Positions 28,395 to 34,825 of a stretch of DNA of 64,000 nt are shown here, one piece after another. Every line of letters starts with the position of its first letter. The stretch's first letter is position 1. A program made the position numbers and the translations under genes. Under the pieces are notes generated by a model. It did no database searches and was not told where the DNA came from. It worked only from the letters and a program-made list of their open reading frames with translations. This stretch comes from a bacterium (GTDB lineage: Bacteria; Chloroflexota; Dehalococcoidia; Tepidiformales; Tepidiformaceae): assembly GCA_003577245.1 (NCBI GenBank), contig QEVS01000001.1, positions 310,001 through 374,000 on the forward strand, in the 5' to 3' direction.

Positions 28395-29027
28395 ATGGAT
28401 ACGAGCGGGCCGGCGAGTCTGGTGGCCGGGAGCCCGGTGGCCGTTCTCCGCCGGAGATCGGGCACCGGGACGGAAACCCAGGGGATTGTCTACTGCACGG
28501 CCGCCGACCTCTCGATAGGCATCAGGCTGGCTGGCAGCCCGGCCTACTACCCGGGCGAGAAGGTCACACTCGTTGACTTCGGTGGCTCCGTCCCATGGGC
28601 AGCCGGCGCCACTTACGTGTCGCAGTCCAGGGACACCACCTACTTCCGCAGGACTACAGGCTGGTACCGGCACGATCCCGGCACGAGCCGCCACTTTGCC
28701 ACGGCCATACGCGTCACCGTGACCTCCCCGGGCAAGCACTATCTTGAAAGGGGGATCGCGACCGAGGTTTCCGAATGTGGCCTGCACATCTTCGTGCCCG
28801 CCGAGCCCGAGGACCCCGAACTCCTCGTCCTTATGCCGGGCGAACGTGACGACCAACCCGTCACCCTGCCCTCCCTCATGGTCGCAGTCGGCTACAGCGA
28901 CAACGGCGTCGACCTGCAAACCGCCTTCCACAGGCTCGATGGGGCGCGTTCGAAATACGTGGCGCGCCTCCTGGATGAGCTCAGCATCGTCGCCGAACGG
29001 GGCAGAAACCTGATTGACAACAGGTAG
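28395..29027 (+). CDS. PilZ-like flagellar-brake/YcgR-type protein (tentative)
   Basis: 210 residues with two beta-rich halves, as in YcgR-like proteins: an N-terminal barrel (GSPVAVLRRR...YYPGEKVTLVDFGG) and a C-terminal PilZ-like barrel (IRVTVTSPG, ATEVSECGLHIFVPAE, then a helix LDGARSKYVARLLDEL). The serine/glycine of the PilZ D/NxSxxG motif is recognisable (EVSECG), but the upstream RxxxR is not, so cyclic-di-GMP binding is uncertain. ATG 28395 sits six bases after TATAAC. Followed on the same strand by a nucleotidyltransferase-like gene and a nucleotide cyclase. Confidence 0.55.
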   Translation: MDTSGPASLVAGSPVAVLRRRSGTGTETQGIVYCTAADLSIGIRLAGSPAYYPGEKVTLVDFGGSVPWAAGATYVSQSRDTTYFRRTTGWYRHDPGTSRHFATAIRVTVTSPGKHYLERGIATEVSECGLHIFVPAEPEDPELLVLMPGERDDQPVTLPSLMVAVGYSDNGVDLQTAFHRLDGARSKYVARLLDELSIVAERGRNLIDNR

Positions 29028-29109
29028 CCATTCACCTGACATAGATTGGTGGAGTACGGAAACCTTCGCGCCCGCCTCTCGCACCGGGCAGCGGACAGTT
29101 GCGAAGAGA

Positions 29110-29496
29110 ATGACGAACAAGAGACAAACGCCGCCTGAGGAACCGGGGCCGTTCGGCGCCTACCCCGAGCGCATGCCGGGCTGGCTCACCGTTGCCCTTC
29201 CGGCGGCCGCCGACCTCACCACCTTCTGCCGCCGCTGGAAAATCAAGGACCTGGCCATCTACGGTACGGCCGTCCAGTTCGGAGGGGACCCTGCCGCTCC
29301 CGTGGAGGCGATGGTCGGGTTCTGGCGCCCGGGGCAGTGGGTGCTCGACGACTTCGCCCGCCTGCAAACAGAGATCTGCGACCTGTTCGGGCGCGAGGTC
29401 CATCTCATCGAGCGGGCTACCGTGGACCTGAGCAACAACCCGGTCCTTCGCCAGCGCATCTTCCGGTCAGTGCGCACGATCTACCTGGAAAGATAG
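29110..29496 (+). CDS. Degenerate MNT-type nucleotidyltransferase
   Basis: 128 residues resembling minimal nucleotidyltransferases (MntA antitoxin family): LTTFCRRWKIKDLAIYGTAV matches the usual FCxxxxIxxLxxFGSA start, and DLFGREVHLIERATVDL matches the end of the fold. The catalytic block GSxxR...SDxDL is lost: GS is GT and the paired Asp residues are replaced by PAAPVEAM. No HEPN partner gene is adjacent. Catalysis is unlikely; a binding or regulatory role is inferred. ATG 29110 follows GAAGAGA; a longer frame from 29014 overlaps the PilZ-like gene. Confidence 0.65.
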   Translation: MTNKRQTPPEEPGPFGAYPERMPGWLTVALPAAADLTTFCRRWKIKDLAIYGTAVQFGGDPAAPVEAMVGFWRPGQWVLDDFARLQTEICDLFGREVHLIERATVDLSNNPVLRQRIFRSVRTIYLER

Positions 29497-29558
29497 GCAG
29501 ACGCCCTTCCGAAGCCGGGCAGCCACGCCGTACAGGCGTAGGCAGAACAGGCCCGAAC

Positions 29559-29577
29559 GTGGGAAGATTCATCCCAC
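29559..29577. promoter_or_regulatory. Inverted repeat GTGGGA-N7-TCCCAC before cyclase
   Basis: Perfect six-base arms with a seven-base centre end four bases before ATG 29582 and overlap AAGATT (29564-29569), a possible -10. It could be an operator or an RNA hairpin at the start codon. Confidence 0.4.
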
Positions 29578-29581
29578 ACCC

Positions 29582-30616
29582 ATGACCGGACTCCAGGACC
29601 CGCTTGCTCTCGATTCGGCCAGCCGCGCCGTGGCCGAGGCGGCCGCCATGGCCGTCCCCTACAAGCTCGCCGAGGCCTACGCGCGCCGCGACATCGATTC
29701 CCTGCTCGCCCTCTTCGCCAACATCCGTGAGGTGACATGGATCGGTACAGGCGCCGACGAACGGCGTGTGGGCCGTGAGGAGCTCCGCTGCCAGTTCGAA
29801 CGTAACCTCGAGCAATCCGAGGTGCTGCTCTTCCGTTTCGAATGGGTGCGCGCCTCTGCCACCCCCACCGCGGGCTGGGTCATGGCGGAAGGTTCGATGT
29901 TCGCCGCGGTTGCCGGGGAGAATATCGACGTTCCCGTGCGGCTTACCGCCGTCGTCGTTGAGGAAGATGGCGAGTGGCGCGTCGTGCAGGCCCACCTCTC
30001 CTGCCCTGCCACCGGCCAGGCCGCGGGCGAGTCCTTCCCTACCCTCTTCGAACAGATGGCCGACGCCGTTCGCCGCGAGCGCCCCGACCTCCTGCAACAC
30101 ACTTCGCCCGATGGCACCGTCACCATCCTCTTCACCGATATCGAAGGCTCCACCGCCGTCACCGAAACGCTGGGCGACAGAGTCTGGATGGAGGTGCTCC
30201 GCGAGCACAACGAGATCATCCGTGAGCTCACCCGCGAGTTCGAAGGCTACGAGGTCAAGTCCAGCGGCGACGGGTTCATGCTCGCCTTCGGCAGCGCGAG
30301 GCGGGCCCTGCTCTGCGCAATCGAGATGCAGCGCGCCTTTGCCCGGCGCAACGCCCTCAAGCCTGAAGTCACAATCCGCATCTGCATCGGCCTGCACACC
30401 GGGGAAGCAATCAGGGAGGCCGACGACTTCTTCGGTAAGAACGTCATCCTCGCCGCCCGCATCGCCGACATGGCACAGGGAGACGAAATCCTCGTGTCAT
30501 CGCTCGTGAGGGCGCTCACCGAAAGCACCGGCGATTTCCGCTTCGGCGAAGAACGGCGCGTTGAGCTCAAGGGGCTGCAAGGCCTGCACCGCGTCTACGG
30601 CGTAACCTGGAACTAA
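29582..30616 (+). CDS. Class III adenylate/guanylate cyclase with SnoaL-like N-terminal domain
   Basis: 344 residues: an N-terminal SnoaL/NTF2-like sensor domain (about 20-140) and a C-terminal class III cyclase domain (about 178-340). Metal residues are Asp186 (LFTDIEGST) and Asp230 (KSSGDGF); Lys226 at the purine-selecting position favours ATP. The transition-state Arg is kept (FGKNVILAAR), while the usual Asn before it is Ile, a known variation in soluble bacterial cyclases. It would make cAMP in the cytoplasm in response to a ligand of the NTF2-like pocket. The two genes upstream may belong to the same signalling unit. Confidence 0.88.
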   Translation: MTGLQDPLALDSASRAVAEAAAMAVPYKLAEAYARRDIDSLLALFANIREVTWIGTGADERRVGREELRCQFERNLEQSEVLLFRFEWVRASATPTAGWVMAEGSMFAAVAGENIDVPVRLTAVVVEEDGEWRVVQAHLSCPATGQAAGESFPTLFEQMADAVRRERPDLLQHTSPDGTVTILFTDIEGSTAVTETLGDRVWMEVLREHNEIIRELTREFEGYEVKSSGDGFMLAFGSARRALLCAIEMQRAFARRNALKPEVTIRICIGLHTGEAIREADDFFGKNVILAARIADMAQGDEILVSSLVRALTESTGDFRFGEERRVELKGLQGLHRVYGVTWN

Positions 30617-30637
30617 CGCCGTACCGCAGACGGGAAT

Positions 30638-30714
30638 TGGTCGGGGTGCCGCGATTTGAACGCGGGACCTCCTGGCCCCAAACCAGGCGCTCTGCCAGGC
30701 TGAGCTACACCCCG
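30638..30714 (-). tRNA. tRNA-Pro (anticodon UGG)
   Basis: 77-base cloverleaf on the minus strand. The acceptor arms CGGGGTG and CACCCCG pair over seven bases, the D arm is GCTC/GAGC, the anticodon stem CCTGG/CCAGG encloses loop TTTGGGG with anticodon TGG, and the T arm is CCGCG TTCAAAT CGCGG. The 3' CCA is encoded. C at position 1 is typical of tRNA-Pro. Confidence 0.95.
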
Positions 30715-30773
30715 GACTCTCCACAGGTTACATGCCCGGCTCCACAGGCGCAGCGGCCCGCTCCGGGACTCGC

Positions 30774-31418
30774 TCAGAGCAGTCGCCCCTGCTTTCCACC
30801 GCGGCGAATCCCGGGCACGGGAAGGTTGATATCGAAGGCGATTCCGCCCACCCGCACCATCGCCACCACGGTCGCCCCCGCCAGGGCCGCGAGCCCCACC
30901 GACACCGGCTCCACTGCCCAGACCGTCAACCCCCCGATGGCAGCCGCGGTGGCGTTGATCTCCGAGCGAAGCACCAGCGGCACACGGTCGGCCATCAGGT
31001 CGCGCAACACTCCGCCGCCGGTTCCCGTCAGGATGGCAAGCAGAACGATCGCCGGGAGGTCCAGGCCGGCTTCAATCCCCGCCAGCGCGCCGGCCACGGC
31101 AAAGGCGCCCAGCCCCGCCGCGTCTGCCACCGCCAGGAGAGTGCGAGAAAACCGCCGGTTCAGCGCCACCACGCCGATCGCTGCAGCCGCCGAACCGCTC
31201 GCCCAGAGCAGGTAATCCGCGTGGTCAATGACGAACGGCAGGCGCACGAGCACCAGGTCGCGCATCAGCCCGCCGCCCGTGGCGGTAACCACGCCCATTA
31301 CCAGCAGCCCGAACACGTCGAGCCGCCGTCTCGCCCCTACTTCCACCCCCGAAATGGCAAACGCAACGATGCCGGCACGGTCCAGGATCGTAACCAGGCC
31401 GGCGGCGTCAACATCCAC
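30774..31418 (-). CDS. TRIC/UPF0126-family cation channel-like membrane protein
   Basis: 214 residues with two tandem UPF0126 modules and about seven transmembrane helices. Each module shows the glycine signature (TATGGGLMRDLVL and TGTGGGVLRDLMA) that forms the pore in bacterial trimeric intracellular cation channels. It likely conducts K or other monovalent cations across the inner membrane; the physiological role is unknown. It stands between tRNA-Pro and the rhodanese gene on the minus strand. Confidence 0.88.
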   Translation of the reverse strand: MDVDAAGLVTILDRAGIVAFAISGVEVGARRRLDVFGLLVMGVVTATGGGLMRDLVLVRLPFVIDHADYLLWASGSAAAAIGVVALNRRFSRTLLAVADAAGLGAFAVAGALAGIEAGLDLPAIVLLAILTGTGGGVLRDLMADRVPLVLRSEINATAAAIGGLTVWAVEPVSVGLAALAGATVVAMVRVGGIAFDINLPVPGIRRGGKQGRLL

Positions 31419-31474
31419 GCGCGCAGGTTAGCACCGCGCCGCGTGTACGGGCATCGCCCGGGACATGGCGCCTC

Positions 31475-31825
31475 TCAGTCGCTTGTGGGCAATCCCGCCT
31501 CGACCCACGCGAGCGTGCCACCCTCCACGTTGTAGAGGGGCAGCTCGGTCAGGCCGGCCGCCGTGGCGTATTCCGCCGCCAACGCGCTGCGCTGGCCCGA
31601 GCGGCAGATGAAGAGCACTTCCTTGCCGCCCGCGAACTCGCGGATCTGGGCAACTTCATTGATCACCGTGTTCACCGGCACCAGCCGGACGCCCGTCGCA
31701 TGAACCTCCGCGTATTCGTGCGGCTCGCGCACGTCAACCATCACAGCCTTGCCCGCGTCCAGCATCTCCTTCGCTTCGGCGACGGTCACGCGGCCGAATG
31801 GCTCCTGGGGGTCTTTCGTTGCCAC
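31475..31825 (-). CDS. Single-domain rhodanese
   Basis: 116-residue cytoplasmic rhodanese. The catalytic loop CRSGQRS carries Cys74, which accepts a persulfide sulfur; DVREPHEYAEVH is the conserved N-terminal box and VEGGTLAWVEAGLP the C-terminal one. Likely a sulfurtransferase in thiosulfate or persulfide handling. GTG 31825 follows CGGAGAGA. It is divergent from the first methyltransferase gene across a 102-base shared promoter region. Confidence 0.92.
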   Translation of the reverse strand: MATKDPQEPFGRVTVAEAKEMLDAGKAVMVDVREPHEYAEVHATGVRLVPVNTVINEVAQIREFAGGKEVLFICRSGQRSALAAEYATAAGLTELPLYNVEGGTLAWVEAGLPTSD

Positions 31826-31915
31826 AGGTGTCTCTCCGGATTGTTGATAGAGTTACTAGAGATCAGGCTAGCACAGCCTGCCTGTCGGATGAATGCCGCA
31901 ACCTCCCCCGGTGCG

Positions 31916-31921
31916 TAAACT
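31916..31921 (+). promoter_or_regulatory. -10 box (TAAACT), leaderless start of methyltransferase
   Basis: TAAACT ends six bases before ATG 31928, and no ribosome motif intervenes. Confidence 0.5.
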
Positions 31922-31927
31922 GGCCGC

Positions 31928-32770
31928 ATGACCGACCCCCTCCGTCCCTCCGCCGAAGAAGCCCTTGCCGAATGGGCCCGCCGCGTTCGCGCCGACCGCG
32001 AACAGGTGGACCGCTTCCGCGAGGAGCCCGAACGCGCCGACTTCTACGCCCCTGTCGCCGCCGCGTTCAAGGCTGACCCGCGCCGCCAGGACGACCAGGT
32101 GGTGAATGCGCTGCGCGACCTCGTGGTGCCCGGCGAGACCTGGCTCGATATCGGCGCAGGCGGCGGCCGCTTCGCCCTGCCGATTGCCCTGCTGGCGAAG
32201 GAGGTGATCGCCGTCGATGCCTCTGAGGCCATGCTTGGCATCCTTCACGAGGCGATGGCGGAATACGGCGTGCCCAACGTGCGCCCAATCCGTTCCCGCT
32301 GGCCCATGGAAAACGCCCCGAAGGCCGATGTCGCCCTCATCGCCAATGTGGGCAACGACATCGAGCAGATCGGTCCCTTCCTCGATGCCATGGAAGCGTC
32401 CGCGCGGCGCCTCTGCGTGATGATCAACCTTGCCCGGCCCCCGGCCTCTTACGCCTGGCCCCTGTGGCCCGCCATCCACGGCGTCGAGCGTGAACCCCTC
32501 CCTGCCGTTCCTGAATTCCTTTCTCTTCTGCTCGCCCGCCAGAAGCTCTTCGAAGTGCGCCTCTTTCCCCGGCGGCCAATGTCCTTCGAGAACCCGGAGG
32601 ACGCCTTGCCCTTCTTCCGCCAGCAACTCTGGATTCGCGAGGGTGGCGAGAAGGACCGGCGCCTCCGGCAGGTGCTTTCCGAGGTCGTCGAGCGCGGCGA
32701 AGACGGGCGCTACGTGATGCCGTGGAGCAATTCCATTCCCGTCGCGCTTGTCACCTGGAAGCCCCGCTGA
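31928..32770 (+). CDS. Class I SAM-dependent methyltransferase, copy 1
   Basis: 280 residues. The SAM-binding motif LDIGAGGGRFALP and acidic VDASEAMLG are canonical; the C-terminal half includes a long region ending VALVTWKPR. The acceptor is unknown. It is closely similar along its whole length to the next gene, which starts five bases after its stop, so the pair arose by tandem duplication and is co-transcribed from the TAAACT promoter. Confidence 0.88.
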   Translation: MTDPLRPSAEEALAEWARRVRADREQVDRFREEPERADFYAPVAAAFKADPRRQDDQVVNALRDLVVPGETWLDIGAGGGRFALPIALLAKEVIAVDASEAMLGILHEAMAEYGVPNVRPIRSRWPMENAPKADVALIANVGNDIEQIGPFLDAMEASARRLCVMINLARPPASYAWPLWPAIHGVEREPLPAVPEFLSLLLARQKLFEVRLFPRRPMSFENPEDALPFFRQQLWIREGGEKDRRLRQVLSEVVERGEDGRYVMPWSNSIPVALVTWKPR

Positions 32771-32775
32771 GGGTC

Positions 32776-33618
32776 ATGGCCGGCTCACTGATGCCCCCGG
32801 CAGCTACCTCTTACCAGGCCTGGGCCAATCGCGTCCGCGCACATGGCGAGGCTCCCGTCCGTGCGGGGCTGGAACGCAATCGGGAAGAGACCTGGGCCTC
32901 TGCCGTCGATGCCTTCACCGCCGACCCCCGGCGAGATGATGAGCCGGCCCTCGACGCCCTTCTCCGTCTGGTGCAGCCGGGAGAAACCTGGCTCGATATC
33001 GGAGCGGGCGCGGGCCGCTATGCGCTGCCTCTCGCCCTCGCGGGCGCCTCCGTCGTGGCTATCGAGCCGTCAACGGCGATGGCCGGTGCTCTCCGCGCCG
33101 GGGCTGCGAAGCACGGAGTCGAGGGCCTGCGGGTGATTGAGCGAGAGTGGCCCATGGCCGGCCCCCCGGCTGCCGGCGTAGCCCTCATCGCCCATGTCGG
33201 CTACGGCACCGAGAGCATCGGTCCGTTTCTTGACGCCATGGAAGCCGCGGCCCGGCGGCTCTGTGTCGCCCTGATGCTCGCCCGCGCGCCCTCTTCCGCG
33301 GCAGACGCCTACTGGCTCCCGGTCCATGGGGTGGAGCGCCCTTCGCTCCCCGCTCTGCCGGAGTTCCTGCGCGTCCTGCTGGCGCGCGGCAAGCTCTTCG
33401 ACCTCCGCTTGCTCCCCCGCTTCGAACAGGCCCGGCGTGATCCCGCTGCGGACCTGCGTTTCCTGCGGCGCCATCTGCGGGTCGAGGCCGGGACGCCCGC
33501 GGATGAACGCCTTCAGCGCGAATACGAGACCCGCGTGGCTCGCGGCGAATCCCTCCACCCTTCCGATGTTCCCCTGGGGATCGTCACCTGGGAGCCGGGA
33601 CAGGCTTCCGAAAGCTGA
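32776..33618 (+). CDS. Class I SAM-dependent methyltransferase, copy 2
   Basis: 280 residues, a paralogue of the preceding gene: LDIGAGAGRYALPLALAG aligns with its SAM site, and shared blocks such as IGPFLDAMEA, ARRLCV, HGVER and PALPEFLRVLLARxKLFDLRL run throughout. The acceptor is unknown. The acidic SAM-ribose residue is Glu rather than Asp (IEPSTAM). Its 3' end overlaps the end of the convergent methyltransferase gene by 35 bases. Confidence 0.85.
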   Translation: MAGSLMPPAATSYQAWANRVRAHGEAPVRAGLERNREETWASAVDAFTADPRRDDEPALDALLRLVQPGETWLDIGAGAGRYALPLALAGASVVAIEPSTAMAGALRAGAAKHGVEGLRVIEREWPMAGPPAAGVALIAHVGYGTESIGPFLDAMEAAARRLCVALMLARAPSSAADAYWLPVHGVERPSLPALPEFLRVLLARGKLFDLRLLPRFEQARRDPAADLRFLRRHLRVEAGTPADERLQREYETRVARGESLHPSDVPLGIVTWEPGQASES

Positions 33619-34174
33619 AGGTGTGGCTCCAGCCGCCCCCGTTCTTCGCCTCGAACAGGAATCCGCACCCGGCCGCCAGTTCCCTCAGGTTGTCCGGCTT
33701 CACCCGGTCGGGGTCGCCGCGCATCTCCGTGACCGAGAGCAGCCCACCGGGACGGAGCACCCGGAAGACCTCCGCCAGGCACACGCCGGGGCCGGGAATC
33801 TCGCCCAGCACCGCAACAAGAAAAGCCACATCGAAGGTGTCGCCCTTGAATGGAAGCTGCATCGCGTCGCCCCTCGCCATTCGGCAGTTGGTGAGGCCGG
33901 CGCGCGTCACCCGCTCCTGCGCCAGCTTCAGCATCCCCTCCTGGAGGTCGAACATACAGAGCAGCCCTTCCGGCACTTGCGCCGCCGCCTCTATCGAAAA
34001 GTACCCCGGCCCCGGGCCGATCTCCAGCACCCGCGAGTCCGGCGCAAGGCCGAGCCTGCCCACGATCCGTCCCGGCGGCTGCACCAGGCGCCGCAGAGGG
34101 TTGAGCAGGGCCTTCGCCTTCGCTGCCGGATAGACAGCACCCTTTCCCAGCCCGTAGTGCACCTCGCGCCGCAT
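33584..34174 (-). CDS. Class I methyltransferase, UbiE/COQ5-like
   Basis: 196 residues with motif I VLEIGPGPGYFS, FDLQEGML, GDAMQLPFKGDTFDVAFLVAVLGEIP and RVLRPGGLLSVTE, a standard small-molecule or quinone-type methyltransferase. It is not a close paralogue of the two upstream genes. The leading PLRRLVQPPGRIVGRLGL resembles arsenite/UbiE-like N-termini. ATG 34174 sits six bases after TAGACT on the minus strand, suggesting a leaderless message. Confidence 0.86.
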   Translation of the reverse strand: MRREVHYGLGKGAVYPAAKAKALLNPLRRLVQPPGRIVGRLGLAPDSRVLEIGPGPGYFSIEAAAQVPEGLLCMFDLQEGMLKLAQERVTRAGLTNCRMARGDAMQLPFKGDTFDVAFLVAVLGEIPGPGVCLAEVFRVLRPGGLLSVTEMRGDPDRVKPDNLRELAAGCGFLFEAKNGGGWSHTFSFRKPVPAPR

Positions 34175-34180
34175 GGGCGG

Positions 34181-34186
34181 AGTCTA
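34181..34186 (-). promoter_or_regulatory. -10 box (TAGACT), leaderless start of UbiE-like gene
   Basis: On the minus strand TAGACT ends six bases before ATG 34174. Confidence 0.5.
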
Positions 34187-34267
34187 CAGCGGCCCGCTCC
34201 CCTGGGCCGCCGCCGAGGAAACCAGGTGGCGCCGGGATGCTCTCTGCCGTTCTTCGAAGGAAACTCT

Positions 34268-34810
34268 ATGGCGAGGTTTGCCATGGCTGCAGCGAATCCC
34301 GGCGCCACGCCCGGGTCGTCATTCATCGACGAAATCCTACGCGCCAACGCGGAGTTCGCCGAGGGCGAGACAGCGCGCGGCTTGCCCGGCCCGGCCGGCT
34401 ACCGTGGTGCCATCGTTCTCTGCATGGATGCCCGCATCGACCCCATCCAGGTGCTCGGATTGCCGCCGGGGACGGCTCACATCATCCGCAACGCCGGCGG
34501 ACGCATGGCCGAAGCCCTCCGCAGCATCGCCATCAGCCAGCAGATGATGGGCACCCGCGAAGTCGCTGTCGTCCACCACACCGAATGCGGCATGACCACC
34601 TTCACCAGCGACAGCCTCCGCCTTCGTCTGCGCGAAGAGCTGGGCGCAGATGCATCCACCATCGATTTCCTGGCGTTCAACGACCTCGCGGAGTCGGTGC
34701 GCGAGGATGTCCGCATCTACCGGGCCTCCGCCATCGTGCGGCAGGACATCCCCGTTCGCGGTTTCATCTACGACATCAGGACCGGGAGGCTCCACGAGGT
34801 CACCTCCTGA
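34268..34810 (+). CDS. Beta-class carbonic anhydrase
   Basis: 180-residue zinc enzyme interconverting CO2 and bicarbonate. Zinc ligands Cys52, His104 and Cys107 (CMDARID and HHTECGM) and the Asp54-Arg56 dyad are present, as in small type II beta-carbonic anhydrases; RNAGGR is conserved. ATG 34268 follows GAAGGAAA. It ends 15 bases from the convergent FO synthase gene. Bicarbonate supply to carboxylases, such as those feeding methylmalonyl-CoA, is a possible role. Confidence 0.92.
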   Translation: MARFAMAAANPGATPGSSFIDEILRANAEFAEGETARGLPGPAGYRGAIVLCMDARIDPIQVLGLPPGTAHIIRNAGGRMAEALRSIAISQQMMGTREVAVVHHTECGMTTFTSDSLRLRLREELGADASTIDFLAFNDLAESVREDVRIYRASAIVRQDIPVRGFIYDIRTGRLHEVTS

Positions 34811-34825
34811 CCCGGCCGTCCCGCG

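Noticed and set aside
28134..30616. Toxin-antitoxin or defence island built on the nucleotidyltransferase and cyclase
   Set aside because: There is no HEPN or effector nuclease, no mobile-element signal, and the cyclase is an ordinary class III type; the evidence does not support a defence system.
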